The position numbers and the translations under genes were made by a program. Under the pieces are notes generated by a model. It had not been told where the DNA came from. It made no database searches and saw nothing but the letters and a program-made list of their open reading frames with translations. 35,667 nt of DNA from Phycisphaerales bacterium (GTDB lineage Bacteria; Planctomycetota; Phycisphaerae; Sedimentisphaerales; Anaerobacaceae): contig PLLM01000043.1 in assembly GCA_003141275.1 (NCBI GenBank), forward strand, positions 1-35,667, read 5' to 3'. Every line of letters starts with the position of its first letter. The stretch's first letter is position 1. This document shows, one piece after another, positions 19,481 to 26,987 of this stretch.

Positions 19481-20497
19481 CTAATCAAAGATGGCGGCGG
19501 CTGACTCATCGAGGGCCTGCTGGCCCTTGTGCAGGAATCTGTAATAAACCCACTTTGCAAGCCCGCTGGCCGCAAAGCCGCAGAAAATCAGAACGAACGC
19601 GACCTGACGACTCCAGATTATCAGCGCGAAAAACAGCAGTGCCCGGATTAAATGCGCGAATGGTTTTTTGCCCCTTATATACTGGTTGAGCACGTGTGCG
19701 TACCGGATTCGGCTGACCATCAGCACCGCTATGCCGACGGCGATTATCGGTAGCGAATAAATCACCAGATCATCAAGCAGGAAACTCACAAATCCAGCGG
19801 CCCAGTCGCGTCCCGGGTGCGCCAGAAAATCAGGCACCGTCTCCTGGTTAAATATCACCAAACTGACGATGACGCCTGCCGCGGCAGGTGAGGGCAGCCC
19901 CACAAAGCTCATATGTGCCGACTCGTCTTCCTCGTTTTCGACGTTGAACCGGGCCAGCCGAATCGCCGCGCAGCTCATATACGTTGCCGCTGCAAGCCAG
20001 ATAAATCGCTCAATGAAACTGATTATGACAGGATTTATCTCCGTCAGCCCCGTGAGTTTATGTTCAATAATTTTGAGCATCAAAAACGCCGGCGCCACGC
20101 CGAAACTGACTATATCGCACAAGCTGTCCAATTGTCCCCCGAAACTTGATGTGCTGTTGCTCAGCCTCGCAAGGCGTCCGTCGAGCATATCCGCTACCAT
20201 CGCCAGCAGAATCATATAGCCCGACAGCGCGAAATAAGGCACGACAAGTCGATGGTATGCGAATTGTCCCGTTTCCGAAGTAATCGCCTGGCTGGCAAAA
20301 GTAATCGCGGCGAATCCGCACACGCCGTTTATAATCGTAACTAATGAGGGCAAAATCGTGATGTATTTTAGCCGCTGCCTCCGCATCCGTCGCAGAAAAC
20401 TTTCCTTCGACGCCTCAGTCCTCCATCGCGTCGGCCTTTGCTTGCCCTGAGCGGAGTCGAAGGGGTTAGCGGGTTTTATCGGCTCTGACTCGTTCAT
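19481..20497 (-). CDS. pssA: CDP-diacylglycerol--serine O-phosphatidyltransferase
   Basis: Integral membrane enzyme that joins CDP-diacylglycerol and serine to make phosphatidylserine, the substrate of the neighbouring decarboxylase. 338 residues from the ATG at 20497. The CDP-alcohol phosphotransferase motif DGx2ARx8Gx3Dx3D is complete (D106, G107, A110, R111, G120, D124, D128). Several membrane segments follow. The start is decided by its 4-bp ATGA overlap with psd (20494-20497); a longer reading to 20554 would lie within psd. The N-terminal extension contains PFDSAQGK (residues 12-19), encoded by a dispersed palindromic repeat inserted in frame. The C-terminal half is longer than in minimal PssA proteins and adds more membrane helices. 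Confidence 0.93.
   Translation of the reverse strand: MNESEPIKPANPFDSAQGKQRPTRWRTEASKESFLRRMRRQRLKYITILPSLVTIINGVCGFAAITFASQAITSETGQFAYHRLVVPYFALSGYMILLAMVADMLDGRLARLSNSTSSFGGQLDSLCDIVSFGVAPAFLMLKIIEHKLTGLTEINPVIISFIERFIWLAAATYMSCAAIRLARFNVENEEDESAHMSFVGLPSPAAAGVIVSLVIFNQETVPDFLAHPGRDWAAGFVSFLLDDLVIYSLPIIAVGIAVLMVSRIRYAHVLNQYIRGKKPFAHLIRALLFFALIIWSRQVAFVLIFCGFAASGLAKWVYYRFLHKGQQALDESAAAIFD
20444..20466. repeat. dispersed palindromic repeat copy inside pssA
   Basis: CCCTGAGCGGAGTCGAAGGG on the plus strand, a form of the short palindromic element (CCTGAGC..AGTCGAAGGG) seen in many environmental bacteria. It lies in frame within the 5' end of pssA. Degenerate relatives occur at 23717-23741 and 29813-29840. 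Confidence 0.5.
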
Positions 20498-21174
20498 AAC
20501 TTTATAATCGGCGTTAGTCCCGCCTTTACTTTGTCTCCAGTTTTGACAAGGCACTTAACCTCGTCGCGGGCCGGCACATAAACTTCCGTCCGCGAACCGA
20601 ACTTTATCATACCAAATTTCTCGCCCGCCGCCAAGTCTTGCCCCGCTTGTGCTTTGCAGACGATTCGCCGGGCTATCGCGCCGCTAATCTGGCGAACAAT
20701 CAATTTATCATTCGGCGATTCAATTCGCGTCAGCCAAAGGTCGTTCGATTCATTAACCTTACCTGTTTCGGGGTTTCTCGCGTCGAGGAATTGGCCCTCG
20801 CGATATGTGATTTTCTCGACTTTTGCCCGGCAGGGACTGCGATTGATATGCACGTCGAAAATACTCAGGAATATCCCGACCCGCAGGGCCTTTCCGCCTA
20901 TGAAGTCGGGCTCGTCAACGGTCTCGATATCGGCTATTGTCCCGTCCGCCGGCGCTAATAATATATCCTTGTCCTCAGGCACAACCCTTTCCGGGTCGCG
21001 GAAAAACGACAACATCCATATAAGGACGATGCCCAGCGCGATCTCGACGTATTGAACAATCCACGCTGGCGTAGTCGGACTTGCGCCAAAGTACAGCACA
21101 ATCATAAATACAAGCAGCATTGCCGGATAAAACACCACCTGCGGCCAGCCATATCTCGTCAACGGTATCTTCAT
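20494..21174 (-). CDS. psd: phosphatidylserine decarboxylase, short proenzyme form
   Basis: Pyruvoyl-dependent enzyme that converts phosphatidylserine to phosphatidylethanolamine. The 226-residue length fits the short (archaeal/rhizobial-type) class. Two membrane segments at about 12-30 and 38-56 are followed by FFRDPER, LLAPADGTI, FLSIFDVHINRSP and the self-cleavage site in KFGSRTEVYVP: Gly193/Ser194, where Ser becomes the pyruvoyl group. It overlaps pssA by 4 bp, giving the two consecutive steps of the pathway in one operon. The ATG at 21174 has no strong ribosome site. A terminator of the upstream operon lies only 38-64 bp before the start, so the psd promoter must be within or near that space. 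Confidence 0.95.
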   Translation of the reverse strand: MKIPLTRYGWPQVVFYPAMLLVFMIVLYFGASPTTPAWIVQYVEIALGIVLIWMLSFFRDPERVVPEDKDILLAPADGTIADIETVDEPDFIGGKALRVGIFLSIFDVHINRSPCRAKVEKITYREGQFLDARNPETGKVNESNDLWLTRIESPNDKLIVRQISGAIARRIVCKAQAGQDLAAGEKFGMIKFGSRTEVYVPARDEVKCLVKTGDKVKAGLTPIIKL

Positions 21175-21211
21175 AATTATAATGCTAAACTACCCGGCAG
21201 GCACAGGCAAT

Positions 21212-21238
21212 AAAAAAGGCCGGGCAGTTTGCCCGGCC
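21212..21238 (-). terminator. Rho-independent terminator of the sigma/anti-sigma operon
   Basis: Perfect 9-bp arms GGCCGGGCA (21218-21226) and TGCCCGGCC (21230-21238) with a 3-nt loop. On the minus strand they are followed by six T (21217-21212). It lies 33 bp after the stop of the gene ending at 21271. Confidence 0.9.
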
Positions 21239-21270
21239 ATCAATTCCGGCCTATCCGCTATAACCATTGA

Positions 21271-22578
21271 CTACTTATTAATAAGGGCATCCAAGTTAAT
21301 AGCAGCTGTCCGCCGGTTAGGGTGCCCTATCCACCGATGCACGACAACTTCATCCAGCTTTTTCTCAACTCGCTGGCCGTTTATCTCGACTGCCACGGTG
21401 CACGGCATAACCATACGCATCCATTCCCGGTAAGGAAACCGCGGCTCACCTATCGAAATTATCTCCACAAAAGTAATATTCGCATTCTCCAATTGCTTCA
21501 GTTTCTCTCGAACCATGTATGCGTTCTCGTCAGTGACGCTCCAAAGTCGAACCACCTCATTGTAGTCCTTTGCTATAAGCGCCTCGAGCAGTGCTCGCAC
21601 TGTAGCCACGGCTTTTTGTTCATCGGTCAGGTTAGGTTCTGTGAACTCCAGACCGCGACCAGCTCCAACTGTCTTCAAATCAATAATGTTTATGTCCTCG
21701 CCAGTCTCTTTTTCAAGGTCAAAGAGGTCTTCTTCGAAAGGTTCATCGTATCCTTCGTATCTGTATATACCCAGCAATGCCCATTCATCTTCTTTATGCC
21801 CAAAATCTTTTCCGGGCCCCCAAACCTCAACGGCCGTTACAAGCTTGGTTGCTTGGTCAACGAGCATAACCTCTCGCATCGGCGGGTAATTGGAATCAAT
21901 AAGAAAGGTGTTGGGTTCGTAGTTGACCGTTACCGCTATCGGCTTAGAACGGTCCGGCGGCTGCTCAATCCCGATTTTCACGTCGCCTTTCTGCTCCCTT
22001 TTTTGGATGTATTCAACCGCCTGTCTCGGGTCGTACCTGTGCACAAAGTAGAGAATCCTTGCAGTGTAGTCCTCATCATCGAACAAGTGCAATTGTTTTT
22101 GAGGCACATTCCATGACTTTGTATGTCCCCCTTGCCAGACAATCACCTGGTTTGCCTCACCATTGCTGTCTATACCCATGTCCACTCGCACTCTCGCTAT
22201 GTTGCCATCGGTATCGTATTCGACCCATGCGGCCTTATTCAGCTTATCATCCTTGCTGAAGGTAAAGTGTACCTGTTGCTTGTTTTTACACGCCTCAAGC
22301 GTCTGCTCCAGCGCATACGCAGGACTCGCCAAATCGTTAATCACAACCTTCACGCCGAAAACAACCCCCACCGCAATTACCGCAGCGGCTGCGAGTTTTG
22401 TGAAACGGTTCGTAATAAAGCTCTTGAGCAGCGAACTGCGATTAAATTTCGCGAATTCCTTCTGGTCAGCTTTAATTGAGTCAATCCGGCTCATCACTTT
22501 TGCAACGAGCGACTCATCAGAGCCGATTGCCCTGCCAAGTTTCTCCAGCCGACTTTCGATAGGTTCTTTGGCAGTCAT
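21271..22578 (-). CDS. transmembrane anti-sigma-like protein with LolA-like/NTF2-like outer part
   Basis: 435 residues encoded directly after an ECF sigma factor, overlapping it by 4 bp (ATGA). About 58 cytoplasmic residues with a helical pattern (IESRLEKLGRAIGSDESLV) precede one membrane segment (about 61-80). The large outer part begins YALEQTLEACKNKQQVHFTF, which resembles outer-membrane lipoprotein-sorting (LolA-like) folds, and ends with a segment like NTF2/SnoaL domains (VATVRALLEALIAKDYNEVVRLW). No zinc HxxxCxxC motif is visible, so the classical ZAS anti-sigma domain is absent. Gene position suggests that it senses a signal outside the cytoplasm and controls the sigma factor; this is inference. 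Confidence 0.75.
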   Translation of the reverse strand: MTAKEPIESRLEKLGRAIGSDESLVAKVMSRIDSIKADQKEFAKFNRSSLLKSFITNRFTKLAAAAVIAVGVVFGVKVVINDLASPAYALEQTLEACKNKQQVHFTFSKDDKLNKAAWVEYDTDGNIARVRVDMGIDSNGEANQVIVWQGGHTKSWNVPQKQLHLFDDEDYTARILYFVHRYDPRQAVEYIQKREQKGDVKIGIEQPPDRSKPIAVTVNYEPNTFLIDSNYPPMREVMLVDQATKLVTAVEVWGPGKDFGHKEDEWALLGIYRYEGYDEPFEEDLFDLEKETGEDINIIDLKTVGAGRGLEFTEPNLTDEQKAVATVRALLEALIAKDYNEVVRLWSVTDENAYMVREKLKQLENANITFVEIISIGEPRFPYREWMRMVMPCTVAVEINGQRVEKKLDEVVVHRWIGHPNRRTAAINLDALINK

Positions 22579-23099
22579 ATTTCTGACTCCTTTAATATCT
22601 TTCGCAGGCGTTTATGTGCCCGCGACAGTTGTTTTGTTACTGTGCCGACGCTTCTGCCGGCAATTTCGGCAACTTCTTTGACGTTATGCTGAGCAAAATA
22701 GCGGAGCATCACAACCTGTCTTTCGGCCTCGGGCAGCTTGACGACGGCGGACAAAAGCCCCTCGCTCTCCTCATCAAGCCGACCATTCGGTTTTTCAGTT
22801 GCTGCGGCGGGAGTTGTTTCCAGCGGAGCCATTTTTGGCCTTCGCTCTGCCCAGTCCAAAGCGCACCTTTGAGTTATTTTCATCAGCCACGGGCCAAAGG
22901 AGTCCCTGTTGCGCAGCATACAAAGATTCTGGTAGCTGGCCACGAACGCATCCTGGACGGCGTCCTGAACATTGTGATGGTCGCCGAGGATATTTATGGC
23001 AATCGCCCGGACGGGACGCTCGTAACGACTTACAAGCTCCGCGAAGGCCTCTTTTTCGCCGTCTAACACGGCTTTTATCAGTTCACAATCCGCCTGCAC
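22575..23099 (-). CDS. ECF-subfamily RNA polymerase sigma factor
   Basis: 174 residues with only sigma regions 2 and 4. Region 2 covers roughly residues 12-85 (FAELVSRYERPVRAIAINIL, then DAVQDAFVASYQNL and WLMKITQRCALDW). Region 4 covers roughly 122-170 (LPEAERQVVMLRYF, then a helix-turn-helix VKEVAEIAGRSVGTVTKQLSRAHKRLR). The start is a GTG at 23099, supported by GGAG about 8 bp upstream. It is the first gene of a two-gene operon with its putative membrane regulator. It probably directs its own promoter as many ECF factors do, but no repeated -35/-10 pair could be picked out by eye. Confidence 0.93.
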   Translation of the reverse strand: MQADCELIKAVLDGEKEAFAELVSRYERPVRAIAINILGDHHNVQDAVQDAFVASYQNLCMLRNRDSFGPWLMKITQRCALDWAERRPKMAPLETTPAAATEKPNGRLDEESEGLLSAVVKLPEAERQVVMLRYFAQHNVKEVAEIAGRSVGTVTKQLSRAHKRLRKILKESEI

Positions 23100-23303
23100 C
23101 TGAAAATCTCCACATCGAAGCGATTCTGTATATTAAGAGCGGCTCAAGACCAAAAATGCGACAAAAAAATTTAAGGGAAAATGAAAAACGGGCAGGATTC
23201 TTTTTTGCTCTTCATCGCAGAAGTAGTATAAGAATACGCTGTTTTTGCCAGTGTGTTGGCAAAATGAGGAGGCAGGCAAAAAACTGCGAAAGGCCGACTG
23301 GCC

Positions 23304-23361
23304 CTAAAAACAATCTCCCTCGCCGCGGGTTGATTCCTGTGCGAGGGAGATTGCTTTTTAG
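23304..23361. terminator. strong bidirectional hairpin terminator
   Basis: Perfect 13-bp arms CAATCTCCCTCGC (23311-23323) and GCGAGGGAGATTG (23341-23353), 17-nt loop. After a one-base bulge the stem continues with CTAAAAA/TTTTTAG, which provides T5 runs on both strands. No recognised gene ends close to it. On the minus strand it could end transcripts from the DUF362 gene 670 bp upstream. Confidence 0.75.
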
Positions 23362-23574
23362 CCGTATCCTAAGGGTCGCGCACACCTGAAGGTATCGCGC
23401 TTTACCCTTATATTTTTTCTCCGGCGACACGCAAAGTATATAAGCGAATTGCCTAATTATGGTTTCGCAAAAACCTATTTAGTAATCGCGAAACTTTACC
23501 GCATACCGGGCTTATCTGGGCTCGTTTTTAAGCTGGTCGAGCGTTGATTTAATTTCGTCGGACTGTTTGCCAGC

Positions 23575-23689
23575 GGGCAAGCTTCTGAGGAAATTTAAAG
23601 AGGGCTGTCGGCTACTCAAAGCCAATCAGCCCGGACAAGTCATTGCTCGTCCCATATTTGAATATACGCATACCTCTGAAATTATGTGC
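23575..23689. repeat. 115-bp direct repeat, copy 1
   Basis: Shares GGGCAAGCTTCTG at its start, CAGCCCGGAC in the middle and GAAATTATGTGC at its end with copy 2, offset by about 212 bp. GGGCTG (23602-23607) can pair with CAGCCC (23627-23632), and GGAC (23633-23636) with GTCC (23649-23652), giving two adjacent hairpins. Confidence 0.55.
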
Positions 23690-23716
23690 TTCAAGAAAAT
23701 ACAAAAATAATTTTGC

Positions 23717-23741
23717 CTGTCCCGAGCATAGTCGAGGGGTC
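23717..23741. repeat. degenerate dispersed palindromic repeat
   Basis: CCCGAGCATAGTCGAGGGG is a variant of the element inside pssA at 20444-20466. It lies between the two copies of the 115-bp direct repeat. Confidence 0.4.
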
Positions 23742-23787
23742 TGTACCGATGACAGTAAAGACCACAAACACAAGACCCGCCTGCGCC

Positions 23788-23901
23788 GGGCAAGCTTCTG
23801 TGGAAATAAAAAGGGCTGCCGACCCACACCCAAAACCGACAGCCCGGACGAGTATCACCCGTCCTCCATCTATATATACGTGTCCTGCCGAAATTACGTG
23901 C
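23788..23901. repeat. 115-bp direct repeat, copy 2
   Basis: Second copy of the element at 23575. GGGCTG (23813-23818) can pair with CAGCCC (23840-23845), and GGACG (23846-23850) with CGTCC (23860-23864), so the two-hairpin layout is kept although loop sequences differ. Confidence 0.55.
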
Positions 23902-24029
23902 ATGGAAAAACAACAAGGCGGTTTATCGTTGATAGTCAGGGCGATACCAACTCAAGACGGCAGACAGCGGGTAGTTAAGACGCAAGACCGTTTCCTGAAT
24001 ACGAAATACGATATGCAATATACGAGCTG

Positions 24030-25106
24030 CTAACTAATTTCAACGAGTTTGTACTTTCTGCTTCCGAGGCCTATTTTTTCAGCGTGCTCGATTTGCCATT
24101 TGCCGTTGAGGTTCGGGTATTTGGAGATTTTATCCAGGGGTTTGCCTGCGATTTTTTCCATCAAATCAATCGCCGCGGCATCAACGGCCACCGGGTCGGT
24201 CGAGCCGAGTATGCCGATATCCTTGATGATATTCTGGTCGGGGTTGCCCATACAGTCGCAGTCGCTGGTAATCGAAATCGCGAAGTTTATAAACGCCGCG
24301 CGTCCCTCTTTACCCGCGAGCACTCCCTTAGCGTGTTCAGCGACGTTACATTCGAGTATTTTAATGTCCTTGTCCCAGTCGTGCTGGACCGCGCCGAACC
24401 TGCATACCGCCAGACATTCCGCGCAGCCGACGCATTTGTCCTTGTCGATGTGTGCCTTGAGGTCTTCCATATTAATCGCCGCTTCCGGGCAATGCCGGTA
24501 ACATTCGCCGCAGCCCACGCATTTGTCGGTATTCACACTTGGCTTGAACGCCGAATGCTGGCGCATCTTGCCTTTCCTGCTTGCGCAGCCCATACCCAGT
24601 GTCTTCAGCGTTGCGGCAAAGCATGTCCCTATGTGCCCCGTAACGTGCGACACCGCCAGAATCGACTGCACCCGGGCAATGTCGTAGGCGATTGAGACCT
24701 CCTTGTTGAGTTCGCCGTCGATTCTCACTACGGTCTCACTTGTTCCGAAAAGACCGTCGGGCGGTATAAACGGTATGCCGAGACCTTTCACGTCGAACCC
24801 GTGTTCGGAGGCCAGTATCGCGTGGTCAATCGCGTTGTGCCGTTTGCCGAGATACAGCGTGCTGGTATCAGTTAAAAACGGTTTTGTTTTGAGGTTAATC
24901 AATTCCTCAATCAAACCCTTAAGGCACGGCGCCTTGATGTATGTCTTATTACCTTTTTCGCCGATGTGAACCTTCACGGCGGTGAAGTCGTTTTCCTTAA
25001 AGCATTTGGCTAAGCCCGCCTCTTTGAAAAGATGTTTTGCCTTATCGGAGATTTTCTTTTCACCGTCTTCAATGGAAGATTTGATAAAATACACTTTTGG
25101 AGTCAT
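24030..25106 (-). CDS. DUF362 protein with two 4Fe-4S clusters
   Basis: 358 residues, cytoplasmic. The N-terminal and C-terminal parts form the DUF362 fold (VKVHIGEKGNKTYIKAPCLK, then SHVTGHIGTCFAATLKTLGMGCASR, and GSTDPVAVDAAAIDLM near the end). A ferredoxin-type double cluster domain is inserted between them: Cys196-199-202-206 (CVGCGECYRHCP) and Cys225-228-231-235 (CVGCAECLAVC). Proteins of this layout are common in anaerobes and are usually annotated as Fe-S cluster-binding proteins of unknown reaction. The coiled-coil gene upstream ends 12 bp before the start, so the two are probably cotranscribed. It supports an anaerobic or facultative lifestyle. Confidence 0.9.
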   Translation of the reverse strand: MTPKVYFIKSSIEDGEKKISDKAKHLFKEAGLAKCFKENDFTAVKVHIGEKGNKTYIKAPCLKGLIEELINLKTKPFLTDTSTLYLGKRHNAIDHAILASEHGFDVKGLGIPFIPPDGLFGTSETVVRIDGELNKEVSIAYDIARVQSILAVSHVTGHIGTCFAATLKTLGMGCASRKGKMRQHSAFKPSVNTDKCVGCGECYRHCPEAAINMEDLKAHIDKDKCVGCAECLAVCRFGAVQHDWDKDIKILECNVAEHAKGVLAGKEGRAAFINFAISITSDCDCMGNPDQNIIKDIGILGSTDPVAVDAAAIDLMEKIAGKPLDKISKYPNLNGKWQIEHAEKIGLGSRKYKLVEIS

Positions 25107-25118
25107 CTGGTAATTCTC

Positions 25119-25859
25119 TTATTTGCCTGCGAATATGATGATGCCGACGAGAAGGAATATTACGACCACACAGATGCCAATCGCCGTGTAGAAGACCCAC
25201 ATAAATTGCCTGGTTTGCTTGGCAACCATATACTTCAGGTACCTGTCGCTCGCGGCGAATGTCCTGCTCATTTGCGCTATGCCGTTGGTATGGTCTTTTG
25301 TGCTCTGGTTGAGCTTGCCGAGCGTATCGTTGAATTTGGTGAATGTCTCGGTCATCTGGATATCGACGTCCGCCGCCGCGGCGAGTTGCCGGTCGATTGC
25401 CAGCAGGGCGTCGGTCTGCTTTACGCTTTCCGCGGGAATCTTTTCTATCGCCGAGAGGAGCTGCTGGTCCTTGAGGATATTTGCCTTGAGCTGCAAAACG
25501 AGCTGTTCGGTCAGCACTTTCTGGTTTTCGACGACAGCGGGAAAATTTTCGAGCAGTTTGGGGAATTGTTCAATGCGGGCGATGAGGTTTTCGTGCTGCA
25601 CGACCTGTTTGTCAAGGTGCTGGTTTATGTCTTGAATCTGGTCGATGAGCGTTTCGAAACCGGCCTGGAATTTTTCCACTTCGGGTTTTCCTCGCACAGC
25701 CACCGTCTTTAGCGGGCCGTTATCCGCTGGCGGCTGGGTCTGGTTTTGGATTATCAGGCCGTCGTCGCTTAATTGCGGCTGTTCATAGTCGCTGTGCGAC
25801 GAGGGCAACTGCTTTCGCAGCCAATTCTGAAAACGCATTAGTAACGCCCGAAGTTCCAT
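25119..25859 (-). CDS. hypothetical coiled-coil, C-terminally anchored protein
   Basis: 246 residues, no known family. After a polar, Gln-rich start, residues from about 65 to 200 are helical with heptad-like spacing (IDQIQDINQHLDKQVVQHE and LVLQLKANILKDQQLLSAIE), followed by a single membrane segment at about 219-243 (FYTAIGICVVVIFLLVGIII) and a short basic end. It is therefore probably a tail-anchored protein with its bulk in the cytoplasm. The ATG at 25859 has AAGGAT upstream. It precedes the DUF362 gene by 12 bp in the same direction. Any functional link between the two is inference from gene order only. Confidence 0.7.
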   Translation of the reverse strand: MELRALLMRFQNWLRKQLPSSHSDYEQPQLSDDGLIIQNQTQPPADNGPLKTVAVRGKPEVEKFQAGFETLIDQIQDINQHLDKQVVQHENLIARIEQFPKLLENFPAVVENQKVLTEQLVLQLKANILKDQQLLSAIEKIPAESVKQTDALLAIDRQLAAAADVDIQMTETFTKFNDTLGKLNQSTKDHTNGIAQMSRTFAASDRYLKYMVAKQTRQFMWVFYTAIGICVVVIFLLVGIIIFAGK

Positions 25860-25952
25860 CCGTTTATAATCCTTGAAACGTTATTAAGCTTTCTTGCGGC
25901 TTGATTATCGCACATCCCGCCCATCTTGCCAAGAGCAAAACGTTGCTCGCCA

Positions 25953-26894
25953 TCAGGCTATTGGTTTGTAGAAATCGGTCGGTTTTTGGGAAAGCGTATT
26001 CTTCAAAACACCTAAGTTTTCAATCCTGCACTCAATGGTATCTCCCGATTGCAGGAATCGTCCCGTTGCCACGGCGACACCCGCAGGCGTGCCTGTCAAA
26101 ATTATATCGCCCGGCTCAAGCGTCATAAGAAAACTCAAAAACGAGACAACCTCCGCGACCGGGTAAATCATCTGGCTCGTGTTGGCCTTCTGGCGGGTTT
26201 CATTGTTGACTTTCAATTCCATTTGAAGGTTCTGAACATCGGATATCTCGTCAGCGGTTACAAGATATGGCCCGGTCGGGCAAAAGCCGTCCGCCCATTT
26301 GCCCGCAAGCCAGTCGTAAAAATCATCCCATGGCCTTTCCGCCCGTCCGTTTTTGAACGTTACCGAGCGGGCCGATACATCATTGGCAATCGTGTATCCC
26401 GCGACGCAGTCAATTGCCTCTTTGGCCTCGACGCATTTTGTGCGTTTACCGATAACGACCGCAAGCTCAAGCTCATAGTCAATTTGCTCGCTGTATTCTG
26501 GCCATGGGATTTTATCGTCTGGCCCGATGATTGTTGTTGCTGGTTTGAGGAAAGGTCTGGGGACAGTCGTTTGCTTTTGTGCGTCCGAAAGCCCGAGGTT
26601 GAATCCGCGTTTCAATGACGCTTCTTTTATATGTTCGCCATAATTACCCGCAAGGGCGAGCAATTTGCCGGGTCTTGGTATTGGCGCAAGAAGTTTGACG
26701 TTATCAGCGGGGATCACAATATCGCTGTTATCAGCCAGCTCTTTGACAGCCGCGAATATGTTCCTGCTTAAAATATCGATGATGCTTCTCGGTGGATTTG
26801 GTCCGGGCCAAACCGTCGGTATATCGACGATTCCTTTTTCCGTCAAAACGCCGACGGACTCGACGCCATCGCCTTTATACGCTGCTAATTTCAT
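25953..26894 (-). CDS. fumarylacetoacetate hydrolase (FAH) family protein
   Basis: 313 residues. The C-terminal two thirds is the FAH catalytic fold found in hydratases, decarboxylases and hydrolases of 2-keto acid catabolism. Metal ligands are visible: E141 and E143 in DYELELAVVIG and D172 in TIANDVSARSVTF. LALAGNYGEHIKEA (near residue 80), DIILTGTPAGVA and GDTIECRIENLG are further family marks. The N-terminal 70 residues form the usual small beta domain. Members act on 2-hydroxy-hepta-2,4-diene-1,7-dioate, acylpyruvates or ureidoglycolate-like compounds; the substrate here is unknown. It stands alone after the terminator of the lpoB operon, with AGGAT as ribosome site. Confidence 0.9.
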   Translation of the reverse strand: MKLAAYKGDGVESVGVLTEKGIVDIPTVWPGPNPPRSIIDILSRNIFAAVKELADNSDIVIPADNVKLLAPIPRPGKLLALAGNYGEHIKEASLKRGFNLGLSDAQKQTTVPRPFLKPATTIIGPDDKIPWPEYSEQIDYELELAVVIGKRTKCVEAKEAIDCVAGYTIANDVSARSVTFKNGRAERPWDDFYDWLAGKWADGFCPTGPYLVTADEISDVQNLQMELKVNNETRQKANTSQMIYPVAEVVSFLSFLMTLEPGDIILTGTPAGVAVATGRFLQSGDTIECRIENLGVLKNTLSQKPTDFYKPIA

Positions 26895-26921
26895 CCGGGG
26901 AAATCCTGTGGCTGTTTATCG

Positions 26922-26975
26922 AAAAAAGACGGAGGACTAAAAGACAAATAGTTTTTCTGTCTTCTGTCCTCCGTC
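26922..26975 (-). terminator. Rho-independent terminator of the lpoB operon
   Basis: Perfect 10-bp arms GACGGAGGAC (26928-26937) and GTCCTCCGTC (26966-26975), with an inner AGACA/TGTCT pairing, followed on the minus strand by six T (26927-26922). It starts 13 bp after the lpoB-like stop. Confidence 0.9.
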
Positions 26976-26987
26976 ATCTGATTAAAA

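Larger units (their letters stand above)
23100..24029. other. gene-poor 930-bp region with repeats and hairpins
   Basis: No open frame here looks like a conserved protein. The region holds the 5' flank of the sigma factor gene, a strong orphan hairpin terminator (23304-23361), a smaller hairpin TTTTGCCA/TGGCAAAA (23243-23264), two imperfect direct copies of a 115-bp element (23575-23689 and 23788-23901), and a degenerate palindromic repeat (23717-23741). A minus-strand stretch ending near 23515 (SLPAGKQSDEIKSTLDQL in one frame) reads like a short protein tail but is preceded by an in-frame stop, so it may be a gene remnant. Confidence 0.6.

Noticed and set aside
21322-22116. 264-codon plus-strand frame opposite the anti-sigma-like gene
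   Set aside because: Shadow of the minus-strand gene, which is coupled to the sigma factor by an ATGA overlap and has its own terminator.
23212-23430. 72-codon minus-strand frame upstream of the sigma factor
   Set aside because: Runs through both arms of a strong terminator hairpin; no ribosome site or similarity.
23686-24033. 115-codon plus-strand frame and overlapping minus-strand frames in the repeat region
   Set aside because: They consist largely of the direct repeat and the palindromic element, and copy 1 does not keep any of the frames open.
25032-25712. 226-codon plus-strand frame across the DUF362 and coiled-coil genes
   Set aside because: Spans the junction of two minus-strand genes, with no domain and no ribosome site.
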